From positions 124,001 through 188,000 of the forward strand of contig NZ_AUAR01000003.1 in assembly GCF_000428825.1 (NCBI RefSeq): DNA of 64,000 nucleotides. Direction: 5' to 3'. Origin of the DNA: Desulfomicrobium escambiense DSM 10707 (GTDB taxonomy: Bacteria > Desulfobacterota > Desulfovibrionia > Desulfovibrionales > Desulfomicrobiaceae). Numbering within the stretch: position 1 is the first letter of the stretch; each line of letters opens with the position of its first letter. The notes beneath the pieces are model-generated. The model saw only the letters and a program-made list of their open reading frames with translations. It was not told the DNA's origin and searched no databases. Made by a program: the position numbers and the translations under genes. Below, piece by piece: positions 45,754-54,563 of this stretch.

Positions 45754-46506
45754 CTATTTGGCGATGTCGAGTTCGCGCTTCTTGGCATAGACGAAGCGCA
45801 CCAGCTGGTACTCGAAGGGGCTTCCGGTTTCGTAGTACCGGAATTTGACCTGGTGCCGAGCGTCCACGGCCTTCACGCCGTACACGCCCGTGGTCGCCGT
45901 GCCCCGGGCAGCCCACCCCATGCCGTCAAAGAGGAAGTCCGCGGGGTTGAGGGTCAGGACCGCGTCGAAGGCCGTGCCCCCGGCGTCCCGCAGGCCAGAA
46001 GGCCCAAGGACGGGCAGGACCAGATACGGGCCGGAGGGCACGCCCCAAACGCCCAGGGTCTGCCCGAAATCCTCGTTCTCCTGCGGGATGCCGCCCTTGC
46101 CCAGCACATCGACCAGACCGCCCAGTCCGATGGTCGTGTTGAAGACGAAACGCCCGAGCGAAACCGAGGCCTTCTTGGGGTTGCCCTGCAGGACCGAGTT
46201 GACAAAAATCGGTATTTCCTTGAAATTATTGAACACATTGGAAACGCCCTGCTGCACGCTGTCCGGCAGGACCGCCTCGTAGAAGCGAAGCACCGGCAGA
46301 TAGACATAGCGGTCCAACTGGGCATTGAAATGATACATCGAGCGGTTGAACCCCTCCCAGGGGTCCTCGACCAGAAAGAGCCGCTCGACCTCCGGGTCTT
46401 CGGAAAGGCCGCGGTGCACGGGCGCCTGGAAAGGACCGGGCTGGTGCTCCGGAGTGGTGGCGCAGCCGCAGGCCAAGACGAGAAGAAGAAGGAGAAGAAC
46501 GCGCAT
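45754..46506 (-). CDS. mlaA: MlaA/VacJ family outer-membrane lipoprotein
   Basis: A 250-residue lipoprotein with a short signal sequence ending in a lipobox-like LVLAC, then the MlaA domain with the family landmarks DPWEGFNRSMYHFN, NNFKEIP, FVFNTTIGLGGLVD and DFGQTLGVWGVP. MlaA removes phospholipids from the outer leaflet and passes them to the Mla pathway. No MlaBCDEF genes are in the window. It starts 8 bases after the hydrolase stop codon with GAGG as ribosome binding site, so the two are co-transcribed. Confidence 0.92.
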   Translation of the reverse strand: MRVLLLLLLVLACGCATTPEHQPGPFQAPVHRGLSEDPEVERLFLVEDPWEGFNRSMYHFNAQLDRYVYLPVLRFYEAVLPDSVQQGVSNVFNNFKEIPIFVNSVLQGNPKKASVSLGRFVFNTTIGLGGLVDVLGKGGIPQENEDFGQTLGVWGVPSGPYLVLPVLGPSGLRDAGGTAFDAVLTLNPADFLFDGMGWAARGTATTGVYGVKAVDARHQVKFRYYETGSPFEYQLVRFVYAKKRELDIAK

Positions 46507-46514
46507 GGGTCGCC

Positions 46515-47810
46515 TCATTTGCGGAAGAAATCGAGCATGGCCGCCACATTGTCCCTGAAGCGCAGGTTGCCGCAATGGCCGCCGGCGGGAAAGACGGTCA
46601 GGCGCGACCCGAACGTGTTCTCCAGGAAGGCGAAGTTTTCCGGCGTCAGGATGGGGTCGTCGGCGTTGGTCATGACGGCGATGCCGCCAGCGCCGCGCAG
46701 AAACGGGCCGATGGCCTCCAGGCTACAGGCCGCGACGGCCTTTTCCGCGGTGATCGCCGGGTCATGGAACCGCAGAAAGGGCAGCAGGTACTCCCGAACG
46801 TAGTCCTCGAAGCTCACGCCCACGGCCGAATCGAGGTAGGGGGCCAGGGACTCGTCCTTCACGATCCGGTGCCCCCGCGGCACGATGTACCCCGCGCCCG
46901 TGCACGTGTCGCTGGTGAAAACCATGGACGCCAGCGACAGGCGGAAGGCCACGCCGATGAGGATCTTGAGTTCCTTCTCGGAGATGGAGCGGTTGCGGTG
47001 CAGGGCGAAGAGGAACTCGTCGCCGAAATTCACCTGGTCGCTGGACCGGTACGCCTCGGAAAGCTGACGCACCAGTTCGGCCACGGTGCGCGCGGCCTCG
47101 AACCGGTCGGCCACGTTGTCGGACAGCAGATGGTCGAGGCGGATGGCCGAAGTCATGAGGTTCACGGCCGGATTCAGCAGCAGCACCTTTTCAAAGCCGA
47201 AGCGCTTCTCGCGGGTGTCCAGTTCGGCCAGGAAGGCCGCCTGAGTCCCGCCGAGACTGTAGCCGGCGAGGTGGAAGGACGTGATCCTGTCCCGCCCCAT
47301 CTGGGCCGCGATGGCGTCCATGGCCTGATAGAGGTCGGCCACGTCGTAGGGGATGTAGCCCGGCACTTGGGTGGTCGAGGCGCTGACCACGAAGTTGGGG
47401 TAGGTCGGTGAGGACAGCGTGACCACGTGAAAGCCGGCCCGATGGAAGACGCGCTGCAGGAAGCTGCACGTGGCCGACTCGTGGGAGGAGCCGGTGCCGG
47501 CCAGAATGAACATCAGAGGCGCGTTGCCCCGCTGCTGCGCCAGCGTGTATTGCAGGGTGTCGTCGTACCACAGGATCTCGGGCACGGGACGGTCATGCAG
47601 GAGCATTTCCCTGCCGCGCACCGCGCCGAGGTCCCGCAGGGGGTTCAGATCCGAAAAGCCGGCCGGCCGCACGGACGCCAGATCGAACTCGTCCTGCGGC
47701 AGCGTGCCGAAAACCGTGGCCTCGTAAGGGTTCGTGAACGGGTAGTCATAGGCCTGCGCGGAAAACGCCGCGGTCAGGATGAGCAGGCAGAACAGAACGA
47801 CGCGGTGCAT
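46515..47810 (-). CDS. Exported alpha/beta hydrolase
   Basis: A 431-residue protein with a cleavable signal peptide (hydrophobic core residues 3-14, AQA cleavage motif) and an alpha/beta-hydrolase fold. It has an oxyanion-loop-like FILAGTGSSHES and the nucleophile elbow GYSLGG, with candidate Asp and His later (NADDP; GGHCG near the C-terminus). The coupled MlaA gene suggests a periplasmic esterase or lipase acting on envelope lipids, but the substrate is not known. GGAGG precedes the chosen ATG. Confidence 0.75.
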   Translation of the reverse strand: MHRVVLFCLLILTAAFSAQAYDYPFTNPYEATVFGTLPQDEFDLASVRPAGFSDLNPLRDLGAVRGREMLLHDRPVPEILWYDDTLQYTLAQQRGNAPLMFILAGTGSSHESATCSFLQRVFHRAGFHVVTLSSPTYPNFVVSASTTQVPGYIPYDVADLYQAMDAIAAQMGRDRITSFHLAGYSLGGTQAAFLAELDTREKRFGFEKVLLLNPAVNLMTSAIRLDHLLSDNVADRFEAARTVAELVRQLSEAYRSSDQVNFGDEFLFALHRNRSISEKELKILIGVAFRLSLASMVFTSDTCTGAGYIVPRGHRIVKDESLAPYLDSAVGVSFEDYVREYLLPFLRFHDPAITAEKAVAACSLEAIGPFLRGAGGIAVMTNADDPILTPENFAFLENTFGSRLTVFPAGGHCGNLRFRDNVAAMLDFFRK

Positions 47811-47912
47811 GCCGGGCCTCCACGTAAGGAAAAGGTTGCGGTCTTCTAGCCCCGGGCTTGCGACGAGGCAAGTCCGGCAGTGGACAGGCCGGCGGGGTCC
47901 GTGCACGGAGGT

Positions 47913-49307
47913 TCAGGATTCCCGGGCGGCGGTCCCGTCGGGCCCGATCGTGGAACGGATTTTTCCGAGGGCTGTCCGGGCCTGCTCAAATTCCGGGTCG
48001 CTTTGCAGGGCGGCCCGCATGTACCGGTCCGCATCCTCGAACCTCTTCATCTGAAGATAGACCATGCCGATATTGAACGGGATGAGCGGGGACTCCTGCA
48101 GGATTTCGGGCCTGGCGGCCACGGCCTTTTCGAACTGCTTGACGGCCTTCAGGTGCTCCTTGCCCTGGAAATAGGCCATGCCCATGTTGTAGTGGAGCCC
48201 CGGTTCGTCGGGGATGACCTGCAGGGCCTTCTGGTACGCGTCCACGGCGCCCTGCCAGTCGCCCTGCTTGCGCAGGGACAGGCCCATCTCGTTGACCATC
48301 CACAGGTCTGCGCGCGAAAAATCGCTACCCTTGCTCTCCAGGGCCTGGCGCATGAACGCGAGCCCCTGCTCCGGGTTGATCTCGCGCAGCTTCACGCCGA
48401 TCTCCATGTACGTCGAGGCCAGCATGTCGTTGGCCTGAGCCCGCACGATGCCCAGGGCCTCCTGATAGTACTTCTGCGCGGCATCCTCTTGGCCGTTCTT
48501 GCTGTACTGCTCGCCGATGCTGATCTTGCGCTCGTGGTTGAGAGGGGAAATCCTGTCCATAAGAAGCAGGTATTTGAGATACTTCTCCGCGTCTTCCGTC
48601 TCCAGATAGAGGTTGGCCAGCCGTTGCAGAGGCTTCAAATTCAGGCGCGACCCTTTCGACGCCTCCTTGTAGTAGTGCTCCGCGTTGCCGAAATCCATCT
48701 TGCTCTTGAAGATGTCTCCCTTGAGCATCATGCAGATGGAACTGCTCGGCTTCTCATTGAGAAGCAACTCTATCTTCGGCATCGCCTCCTCGTACAGGCC
48801 TTGGTCGATCAGCTTCTTGATCTGCTCCACCTCGACGAAAAAGCTGTTGCTCGGCCTGATGGCGAAGGCGATCTTCTGAATGAGGTTGTTTATGGAGATG
48901 GGCTTGACGATGATCGAGTCCACATCGTTCTCCGCGATGAAGGACACATGCTCTTCGGACACCTCCGGCGTCAGGCAGATGATCTTGACCTTGTCCCCGA
49001 AGCTCTCCTTGATGCGCTTGAATTCGTAGACGTTGGACTTGCCGCTGATCTTCGACTCGATGAAGAGCACTATCTGCGCGTAGGCATTCAGCAGATCCCT
49101 GCACTTCCTCACGACATCGGCAGAAACATGCGCCACGGCGAGGGAATCATAATTGAACCCGATGAAACGCATTGCGCCGCGGACGGTCTTAACGAACATT
49201 TCATCATTTGTGACAAGAAAGAAAGATCCGTTCTGGTTCTTCAGATAGTTTGAAACCATCTGGTCATAAACGACGACCTCTTCTTTGCGGATAAGCTTAT
49301 GCGACAT
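47913..49307 (-). CDS. Pseudo-receiver plus TPR repeat protein
   Basis: A 464-residue protein. Residues about 25-155 have a receiver-like fold, but the usual phospho-acceptor strand reads IVLFIES, with Glu in place of Asp, while the KP lysine is retained. About residues 165-450 form TPR repeats (for example AVDAYQKALQVIPDEPGLHYNMGMAYFQGK). Such proteins serve as scaffolds in signalling. The start is set by AGAGGAA before the ATG; an open frame upstream lacks signals. Its N-terminal half is visibly less GC-rich than the neighbours. It stands alone, divided from phoU by a terminator. Confidence 0.8.
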   Translation of the reverse strand: MSHKLIRKEEVVVYDQMVSNYLKNQNGSFFLVTNDEMFVKTVRGAMRFIGFNYDSLAVAHVSADVVRKCRDLLNAYAQIVLFIESKISGKSNVYEFKRIKESFGDKVKIICLTPEVSEEHVSFIAENDVDSIIVKPISINNLIQKIAFAIRPSNSFFVEVEQIKKLIDQGLYEEAMPKIELLLNEKPSSSICMMLKGDIFKSKMDFGNAEHYYKEASKGSRLNLKPLQRLANLYLETEDAEKYLKYLLLMDRISPLNHERKISIGEQYSKNGQEDAAQKYYQEALGIVRAQANDMLASTYMEIGVKLREINPEQGLAFMRQALESKGSDFSRADLWMVNEMGLSLRKQGDWQGAVDAYQKALQVIPDEPGLHYNMGMAYFQGKEHLKAVKQFEKAVAARPEILQESPLIPFNIGMVYLQMKRFEDADRYMRAALQSDPEFEQARTALGKIRSTIGPDGTAARES

Positions 49308-49512
49308 ATTTCCTCTTTCAAATCCAAGATGCATGTGCGCCCAGATCGTTGCGCGCGCAGCGGGCCAACGTATCCATGGATAGCCCACAAAGGCCACCAC
49401 ATCAAGGACGCACCGTCCGCCACACGCAACCATGCGGATACATGTGCTTTTTCTCGGAATAGCGACACGGACGCAGCGGAAAGCCTGCCGGCAAGGGCGC
49501 GCACTGCCCCCC

Positions 49513-49565
49513 AAAAAAGGCCGCGGGGATGGCGCGCCAGCCCTCTGGTCGCGCCATCCCCGCGG
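49513..49565 (-). terminator. Rho-independent terminator of the pho operon
   Basis: A perfect 16-bp stem (49521-49536 with 49550-49565) with a 13-base loop, followed on the minus strand by a T6 tract, 34 bases after the phoU stop codon. The best terminator in the window. Confidence 0.88.
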
Positions 49566-49598
49566 GGGAGTGGCAGTGCCTCCGGCGCAACGCCGGAA

Positions 49599-50267
49599 TC
49601 AGCGTTCGTCGAAATAGACCTTGTGCTTGATGTTCACGCCCTGGGTGATGAAGACCACGGACTCGGCGATGTTCGTGGCCAAGTCCCCGATACGCTCGAT
49701 GCGGCGGATGAGGATGATGGTGTGCACGGAGCGCTCGATGGCCGGGGTGTCGTGGATCATGTACTCGATGACCTCGCGCATGTTCTTGTGGTTGAGTACG
49801 TCGACCTCGTTGTCCAGCTTGCAGACCTCCAGGGCCTCTTCGACGTTGCCCGAGGAGAAGGCCTGGGCCGCGTGCCGCAGCATGGCCAGAGCCTTGCCGC
49901 CCATCTCGCGGACGTTGTCCTGGAACGGCAGCGCCGGACGGGAGCTGAGCATGATGGAACGCTCGGCGATGTTGACCGCCTCGTCGGCGATGCGCTCCAG
50001 GTCGACGCTGATGCGCATGCATCCCAGGATGAAACGCAGGTCTCCGGCCACGGGCTGCTCCAGGGCCAGAAGGCGCAACCCCAGTTCGTCGATCTCCACC
50101 TCCAGCCGGTTGACCTCGACATCCCCGTCCTGGACCTCTTCGGCCAGGTACAGGTCCTTGTTCACGTAGGCCTTGATGGACTTCTCGACGGCGTCCTCGG
50201 TCAGGGCCACCATCTTCAGGACCTTCAGCTTCAATGTCTCTATCTCTTCATGCAAATGCGTATACAT
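49599..50267 (-). CDS. phoU: Phosphate signalling protein PhoU
   Basis: A 222-residue all-helical protein with the two PhoU repeats, including the metal-binding ERIADEAVNIAE and ERIGDLATNIAE motifs. PhoU links the Pst transporter to PhoR and represses the Pho response when phosphate is plentiful. It is last in the phoB-phoR-pstB-phoU unit, 51 bases after pstB, with AAGGAAG upstream, and is followed by a strong terminator. Confidence 0.95.
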   Translation of the reverse strand: MYTHLHEEIETLKLKVLKMVALTEDAVEKSIKAYVNKDLYLAEEVQDGDVEVNRLEVEIDELGLRLLALEQPVAGDLRFILGCMRISVDLERIADEAVNIAERSIMLSSRPALPFQDNVREMGGKALAMLRHAAQAFSSGNVEEALEVCKLDNEVDVLNHKNMREVIEYMIHDTPAIERSVHTIILIRRIERIGDLATNIAESVVFITQGVNIKHKVYFDER

Positions 50268-50318
50268 ACTTCACTTCCTTTGAAATTTTCGCGAATTGCC
50301 GTTTCACCGGGGCACACA

Positions 50319-51080
50319 TCAGCCGAAACGCCCGGTGATGTAGTCTTCGGTCTGCTTGTTCTCCGGCCTGGTGAACAGCTTGTCCGTGGGACCGACCTCA
50401 ACGAGGCGCCCCATGTAGAAAAAGGCGGTCCTGTCCGAGACGCGCGCGGCCTGCTGCATGGAATGCGTCACGATGACGATGGTGAACCTGCTCTTGAGCT
50501 CGTGGATGAGTTCCTCGATCTTCTGGGTCGCAATGGGGTCCAAGGCCGATGCCGGCTCGTCCATGAGCAACACCTCGGGCTCCACGGCCATGGCCCGGGC
50601 GATGCAAAGGCGCTGCTGCTGCCCGCCCGACAGGCTCAGGCCCGACTGGTCCAGGCGGTCCTTGACCTCGTCCCACAAGGCGGCGAGCTTAAGGCTCTCC
50701 TCCACGCGGGCGTCGATGAAGTCCCGGTCCCTGACACCGTTGACGCGCAGCCCGTAGGCCACGTTCTCGTAGATGCTCTTGGGAAAGGGGTTGGGCTTCT
50801 GGAAGACCATGCCCACGCGCCGGCGTAGCACCACGACGTCGTGGGACGGGTCGTTGAGGTCCTGCCCGTCCATGGCCAATGCCCCTTCGATCCGCGTGCC
50901 GTCGATGAGGTCGTTCATGCGGTTGATGCAGCGCAGGAAGGTCGACTTCCCGCAGCCGGAGGGCCCGATGAGGGCCGTGGCCTGATGCTGGTACATGTCG
51001 AAGGAGATGTCCTGCAGGGCGTGGAAGTCCGAATAGTAGAAGTTGAGATTTCTGGAAGAAATCTTGACTGTATCTGCCAT
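50319..51080 (-). CDS. pstB: Phosphate ABC transporter ATPase PstB
   Basis: A 253-residue ABC ATPase with Walker [10 protein letters not shown] (39-47), signature LSGGQQQR, Walker B VLLMDEP and the PstB-typical [20 protein letters not shown]. It energises phosphate import with PstSCA, none of which lie in this window. It begins two bases after the phoR stop codon. Confidence 0.96.
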   Translation of the reverse strand: MADTVKISSRNLNFYYSDFHALQDISFDMYQHQATALIGPSGCGKSTFLRCINRMNDLIDGTRIEGALAMDGQDLNDPSHDVVVLRRRVGMVFQKPNPFPKSIYENVAYGLRVNGVRDRDFIDARVEESLKLAALWDEVKDRLDQSGLSLSGGQQQRLCIARAMAVEPEVLLMDEPASALDPIATQKIEELIHELKSRFTIVIVTHSMQQAARVSDRTAFFYMGRLVEVGPTDKLFTRPENKQTEDYITGRFG

Positions 51081-51082
51081 GT

Positions 51083-52885
51083 CTATTCCTCTGATGTCCG
51101 CCCCGCGACGGGGAGTGTGATGATGAAGCGTGAACCGGTCCCGGTCTCGGGCACCGGGCTCTGGACGGTGATCCGACCGCCGTGGCTGACCATGATGTGC
51201 CGACAGATGGCCAGGCCCAGGCCCGTACCGCCGATGGAACTGTTGCGGTCCTTCTCCACTCGGTAGAACCGCTCGAAAATCCGGCTCTGGTCCTCGGCCG
51301 GGATGCCGGGGCCGTTGTCGTCGATGAACACGGACAGCTCGCGGCCGGAGGCTTCCGCGTGGACCCGAATCCGGGCCGTTTCGGCCGGCACGTACTTGAG
51401 CGCGTTCTCCAGCACGTTGCGGAAGACCTGCACCAGTTGTTCGAAATTGGCACGCACGGCGGGAATGCCCTGGGCCAGTTCGTTGGCGAAATCGACCTTC
51501 TTGCGCAGAGGATGGCAGCTCTTCCAGGCCGAATACAGGGCCGAGGCCGGATCCACGGAGACCATGTCCACCCGCTGCTTGCCGTGCTCGAGGCGGGAGA
51601 GCTGCAGCAGCTCGTCGAGCATGGTGTTCATGTGGTTGGCGTTGCGCTGGATGACCTCCAAAAAGGTGCGCGTCTGCCCGGGGTCGTAGCTGTCCAGTCC
51701 CAGCAGCGTCTCGGCGTAGCCCTTGATGGACGTCAGGGGCGTACGCAGCTCGTGCGACACGTTGGCCACGAAATCGCGCCGGATCTGTTCCACCCGCCTG
51801 ATCTCCGTGATGTCGTGAAAGACCATGATGGCCCCGAGCTCGGCGTCGCCCTTGATGGGTACGATGGACACGTCGAAGCTCCGCCCGCTCTGGAGGGCGA
51901 CCACGACGTTGCCCTGGGAAAAATCGCCCGCCTTGCGTTTCGCCAAGGCGATGTCGCAGGCGTCCTGCAGGCCCTGCAGGAGACAGAGTTCCATGGGCTT
52001 GCGCCCGGCGAAGGTCGAGAGACCGGGAAAAATCTCCTGGGCCGCGTAGTTGCCGCGCAGGATGTGGCCCCGCCCGTCGAGGACGATGAGGCCCGCCTTC
52101 ATGCCGTTCAGCACCGCCTCGGACTCCATCTTCTGCTTGACGATGGTCTGCATGTTGGACTCGATGCGTTCCAGCATGTTGTTGAAAGCGGTGACCAGCG
52201 GCGTCATTTCCGTGCTCGGGGAGAAGCGGATGCGCTTGCCTGGCCCGCCCTGCCCGATGTCGGCCGCGGCCTGGGCAACGCTGGAGATGGCCCGCGAGAC
52301 CTGCCGCGACACCAGGGAAACCAGCCCGAAGGCCAGCACGATGCTGAAGCCGTAGACCCAGCCAGTATGCCCGTAGAGGCTGTCCAGCGTCTTGCGCATC
52401 TGGCTCTGGGGCCGGGCCACGCGCACGACCCCTTCCGGGACAGCGGCGCTTCCGCCGAACCTGCGGGCGACATAGAGCAGATTCTGGCTCAAGGTGTCGC
52501 TGTAGCGCAGACTCGTGCCGATTTCGCCGTCCATGGCCTGCAGGACTTCCGGCCGGCCGGCATGGTTCTCCATGAGGCCAACCTGTTGCGCCGCCACGCC
52601 GGAGTCCGACAGCACGGAGCCGTCCAGAGCGATGTAGGTGATGCGGATCTGCATGCTCGCCGCGAGATCCCGCAGCACGCCCCCGAGCGAGGGACGCTCG
52701 GTCACGCCGGACAGCGCCCATTCGACGGTCTGCAGGTCGCGTAGCGCGCCCTCCCTGGCCTCGCGCTCGATGGTCTGGCCCAGATTCTGGCGCAGATGGT
52801 ACGCCGGAAGTCCCAGGGCCAGCAGCAAAATGACCCCGAAGGCCAGAAGTAGCCGCAGCCGCAGGGAAATCGGTGGTGTGGTCAT
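51083..52885 (-). CDS. phoR: Phosphate-regulon sensor kinase PhoR
   Basis: A 600-residue membrane kinase with a first membrane helix (about residues 8-25), an extracytoplasmic domain of about 135 residues, a second helix (about 170-190), HAMP, PAS (about 255-360), H box [20 protein letters not shown] and an HATPase domain. The extracytoplasmic domain makes it larger than the E. coli PhoR and closer to Gram-positive PhoR. It sits seven bases after phoB and just before pstB. Confidence 0.92.
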   Translation of the reverse strand: MTTPPISLRLRLLLAFGVILLLALGLPAYHLRQNLGQTIEREAREGALRDLQTVEWALSGVTERPSLGGVLRDLAASMQIRITYIALDGSVLSDSGVAAQQVGLMENHAGRPEVLQAMDGEIGTSLRYSDTLSQNLLYVARRFGGSAAVPEGVVRVARPQSQMRKTLDSLYGHTGWVYGFSIVLAFGLVSLVSRQVSRAISSVAQAAADIGQGGPGKRIRFSPSTEMTPLVTAFNNMLERIESNMQTIVKQKMESEAVLNGMKAGLIVLDGRGHILRGNYAAQEIFPGLSTFAGRKPMELCLLQGLQDACDIALAKRKAGDFSQGNVVVALQSGRSFDVSIVPIKGDAELGAIMVFHDITEIRRVEQIRRDFVANVSHELRTPLTSIKGYAETLLGLDSYDPGQTRTFLEVIQRNANHMNTMLDELLQLSRLEHGKQRVDMVSVDPASALYSAWKSCHPLRKKVDFANELAQGIPAVRANFEQLVQVFRNVLENALKYVPAETARIRVHAEASGRELSVFIDDNGPGIPAEDQSRIFERFYRVEKDRNSSIGGTGLGLAICRHIMVSHGGRITVQSPVPETGTGSRFIITLPVAGRTSEE

Positions 52886-52892
52886 GTCTGTC

Positions 52893-53588
52893 CTAGTCGG
52901 TCTGATTTTCTCGTTTCATGCGGTACCCGATGCCGCGGACCGTCTCCAGCCAGTCGGCATACGGCCCGAGCTTCTTGCGCAGCCGCCGCACATGGGTATC
53001 GACGGTGCGGGAATATCCTTCGAACTCGTACCCCCAGGCATTGCTCAGGAGCTGCTCGCGCGAAAGCACCTTGCCCTCGTTGCGCACGAATTCGCCGAAC
53101 AGGTTGAACTCCGTAGGGGTGAGGTGCGCGTCGGACCCGTCCACCAGAAGGGTGAAGGCCTCGAAATCGGCCACCAGGCCCTCGCGCTGCCAGTGGGCGA
53201 CCTTGGGCATGATGTTCACGTTGCGGCGCAGGACCGTCTTGATGCGCAGCATCAGTTCCCTCGGGCTGAACGGCTTGATGACGTAGTCGTCGGCGCCCAA
53301 CTCGAAGCCGAGGATGCGGTCGACCTCGTCCCCGCGGGCCGTGAGCATGATGATGGGTATGTGGGCGCAGTCGGAGCTGCCCTTGATGGCCTTGCACACG
53401 TCGGTGCCGCTCATGCCGGGCAGCATGAGATCCAGCAGGACCAGGTCCGGCCGTTCGCTCTGCACCAGCTGCAGACCCTTCCTGCCGTCGCGGGCCACGA
53501 AGCAGTCGTAGCCGCCCGACTTCAGATGGAAGGCCAGCAGATTCGCGATATCCGGTTCGTCTTCGATGACGACGATCTTGTGAGCCAT
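52893..53588 (-). CDS. phoB: Phosphate-regulon response regulator PhoB
   Basis: A 231-residue OmpR/PhoB-type regulator: receiver with acidic residues IEDEPD, phospho-acceptor Asp53 (LLDLMLPGMSG) and a KPF lysine, then a winged-helix domain ending in VRGIGYRM. It is the first gene of the unit, with a Pho box 68 bases upstream, which indicates autoregulation. Confidence 0.95.
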   Translation of the reverse strand: MAHKIVVIEDEPDIANLLAFHLKSGGYDCFVARDGRKGLQLVQSERPDLVLLDLMLPGMSGTDVCKAIKGSSDCAHIPIIMLTARGDEVDRILGFELGADDYVIKPFSPRELMLRIKTVLRRNVNIMPKVAHWQREGLVADFEAFTLLVDGSDAHLTPTEFNLFGEFVRNEGKVLSREQLLSNAWGYEFEGYSRTVDTHVRRLRKKLGPYADWLETVRGIGYRMKRENQTD

Positions 53589-53655
53589 TGTTCCCCCTTT
53601 TTTCCGCGCGGCCGCGGGTGACGCCGACCGTACTCTGGCGGGTTACCGGCCTTTC

Positions 53656-53673
53656 GTGACAGCATTGTGACAG
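53656..53673 (-). promoter_or_regulatory. Pho box upstream of phoB
   Basis: On the minus strand two perfect CTGTCAC repeats 11 bases apart (53673-53667 and 53662-53656), matching the known PhoB-binding pattern of tandem CTGTCA units. Centred about 76 bases before phoB. Confidence 0.85.
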
Positions 53674-53775
53674 CGACATGAAATTCCTGTAACATTCCCG
53701 ATTTGACGACTCAACAACGTTGCCGCTGCATCGTCGCACTTTTGTCACCATATCCGGAGTTGGATGGGGCCAGGA

Positions 53776-53803
53776 GAACGGCGATCGGGCACGATCGCCG
53801 TTC
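53776..53803 (-). terminator. Stem-loop at the end of the Lon-receiver operon
   Basis: A perfect 12-bp stem with a 4-base loop that overlaps the stop codon of the last gene of the Lon-receiver unit. There is no clear T run on the minus strand. Confidence 0.5.
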
Positions 53804-54563
53804 AGGGCAGGATACGGCCGGAGCGCAGCTCGTCGATGCCGCAGAGCATGAAGCCGAGGATGGGACGGCATTTTTCCGCGCACGGCGCGAAGAACCGACC
53901 GTGGGTCCGGGTGCCCGACCGATTCTCCTGGCCGACGTAGAACTCGGCCAGGGCCAGGGGGACGAGACCGTGCAGGGCGGCGTGGTGCAGGAGCTTGGGG
54001 GCGCAGCACTCGCCGGTGCCCGTGGGCATGGCCCGGCCGAGGAAGACATCGCGCAGGGCGCGCCGCTGCCCCCGAAAATTGGCCGGGCGGTAGAGGTCGA
54101 AGATGCGTTCCATCAGGCTGGCGGACAGAGCCCGACGTTCGGCCAGGAAATCGCGGCGCAGAGGGTCGTCTGGCGAGAGGGCGGCGATGCGGGCGGTCAG
54201 GGCCTTGATGCGCGGCTCGTCGTCACGGATCGTGCTCTGGAACTGCGCGGGGTCAACGATGGGCCGCACCCAGCCCGGCACCTCCCAGACGCCGTTGTAC
54301 TGTCCGGAGAAGGCCTTGAGCACCCGCTCGTTCCCCCGCCCGTCCAAGCAGACCAGCACCCCGAACATCTGGCCGCGGGCCGGCCCGAAGAGGTAGTCGA
54401 GGCCCAGGCGCGGGTCGCCGCAGGGCTGCGACGCGATGCTCCCCCGCGTCTCCATTTCCGCCATGAGGGCCAGAGCGTGCGGCTTTGCGGGGGCTGCGGG
54501 CAGGACGTGCTCCCGCCCGCAGTCCCGGCAGAACCCGACGCAGTCCTCGACGGACCGGGTCAT
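53802..54563 (-). CDS. Stand-alone RluA-associated N-terminal domain protein
   Basis: A 253-residue protein with a CxxC pair near residues 12-15, a segment FGPARGQMFGVLVCLD, a helical stretch ending in IFDLYRPANFRGQRRALRDVF, then GTGECCAPKLLHHAALHGLVPLALAEFYVG and CAEKCRPILGFML. I recall this pattern as the N-terminal domain of the long RluA-type pseudouridine synthases, but the catalytic HRLDxxTSG domain is absent here. Several conserved cysteines could bind metal. It overlaps the upstream regulator gene by ATGA and ends the operon. The function is unproven. Confidence 0.5.
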   Translation of the reverse strand: MTRSVEDCVGFCRDCGREHVLPAAPAKPHALALMAEMETRGSIASQPCGDPRLGLDYLFGPARGQMFGVLVCLDGRGNERVLKAFSGQYNGVWEVPGWVRPIVDPAQFQSTIRDDEPRIKALTARIAALSPDDPLRRDFLAERRALSASLMERIFDLYRPANFRGQRRALRDVFLGRAMPTGTGECCAPKLLHHAALHGLVPLALAEFYVGQENRSGTRTHGRFFAPCAEKCRPILGFMLCGIDELRSGRILP

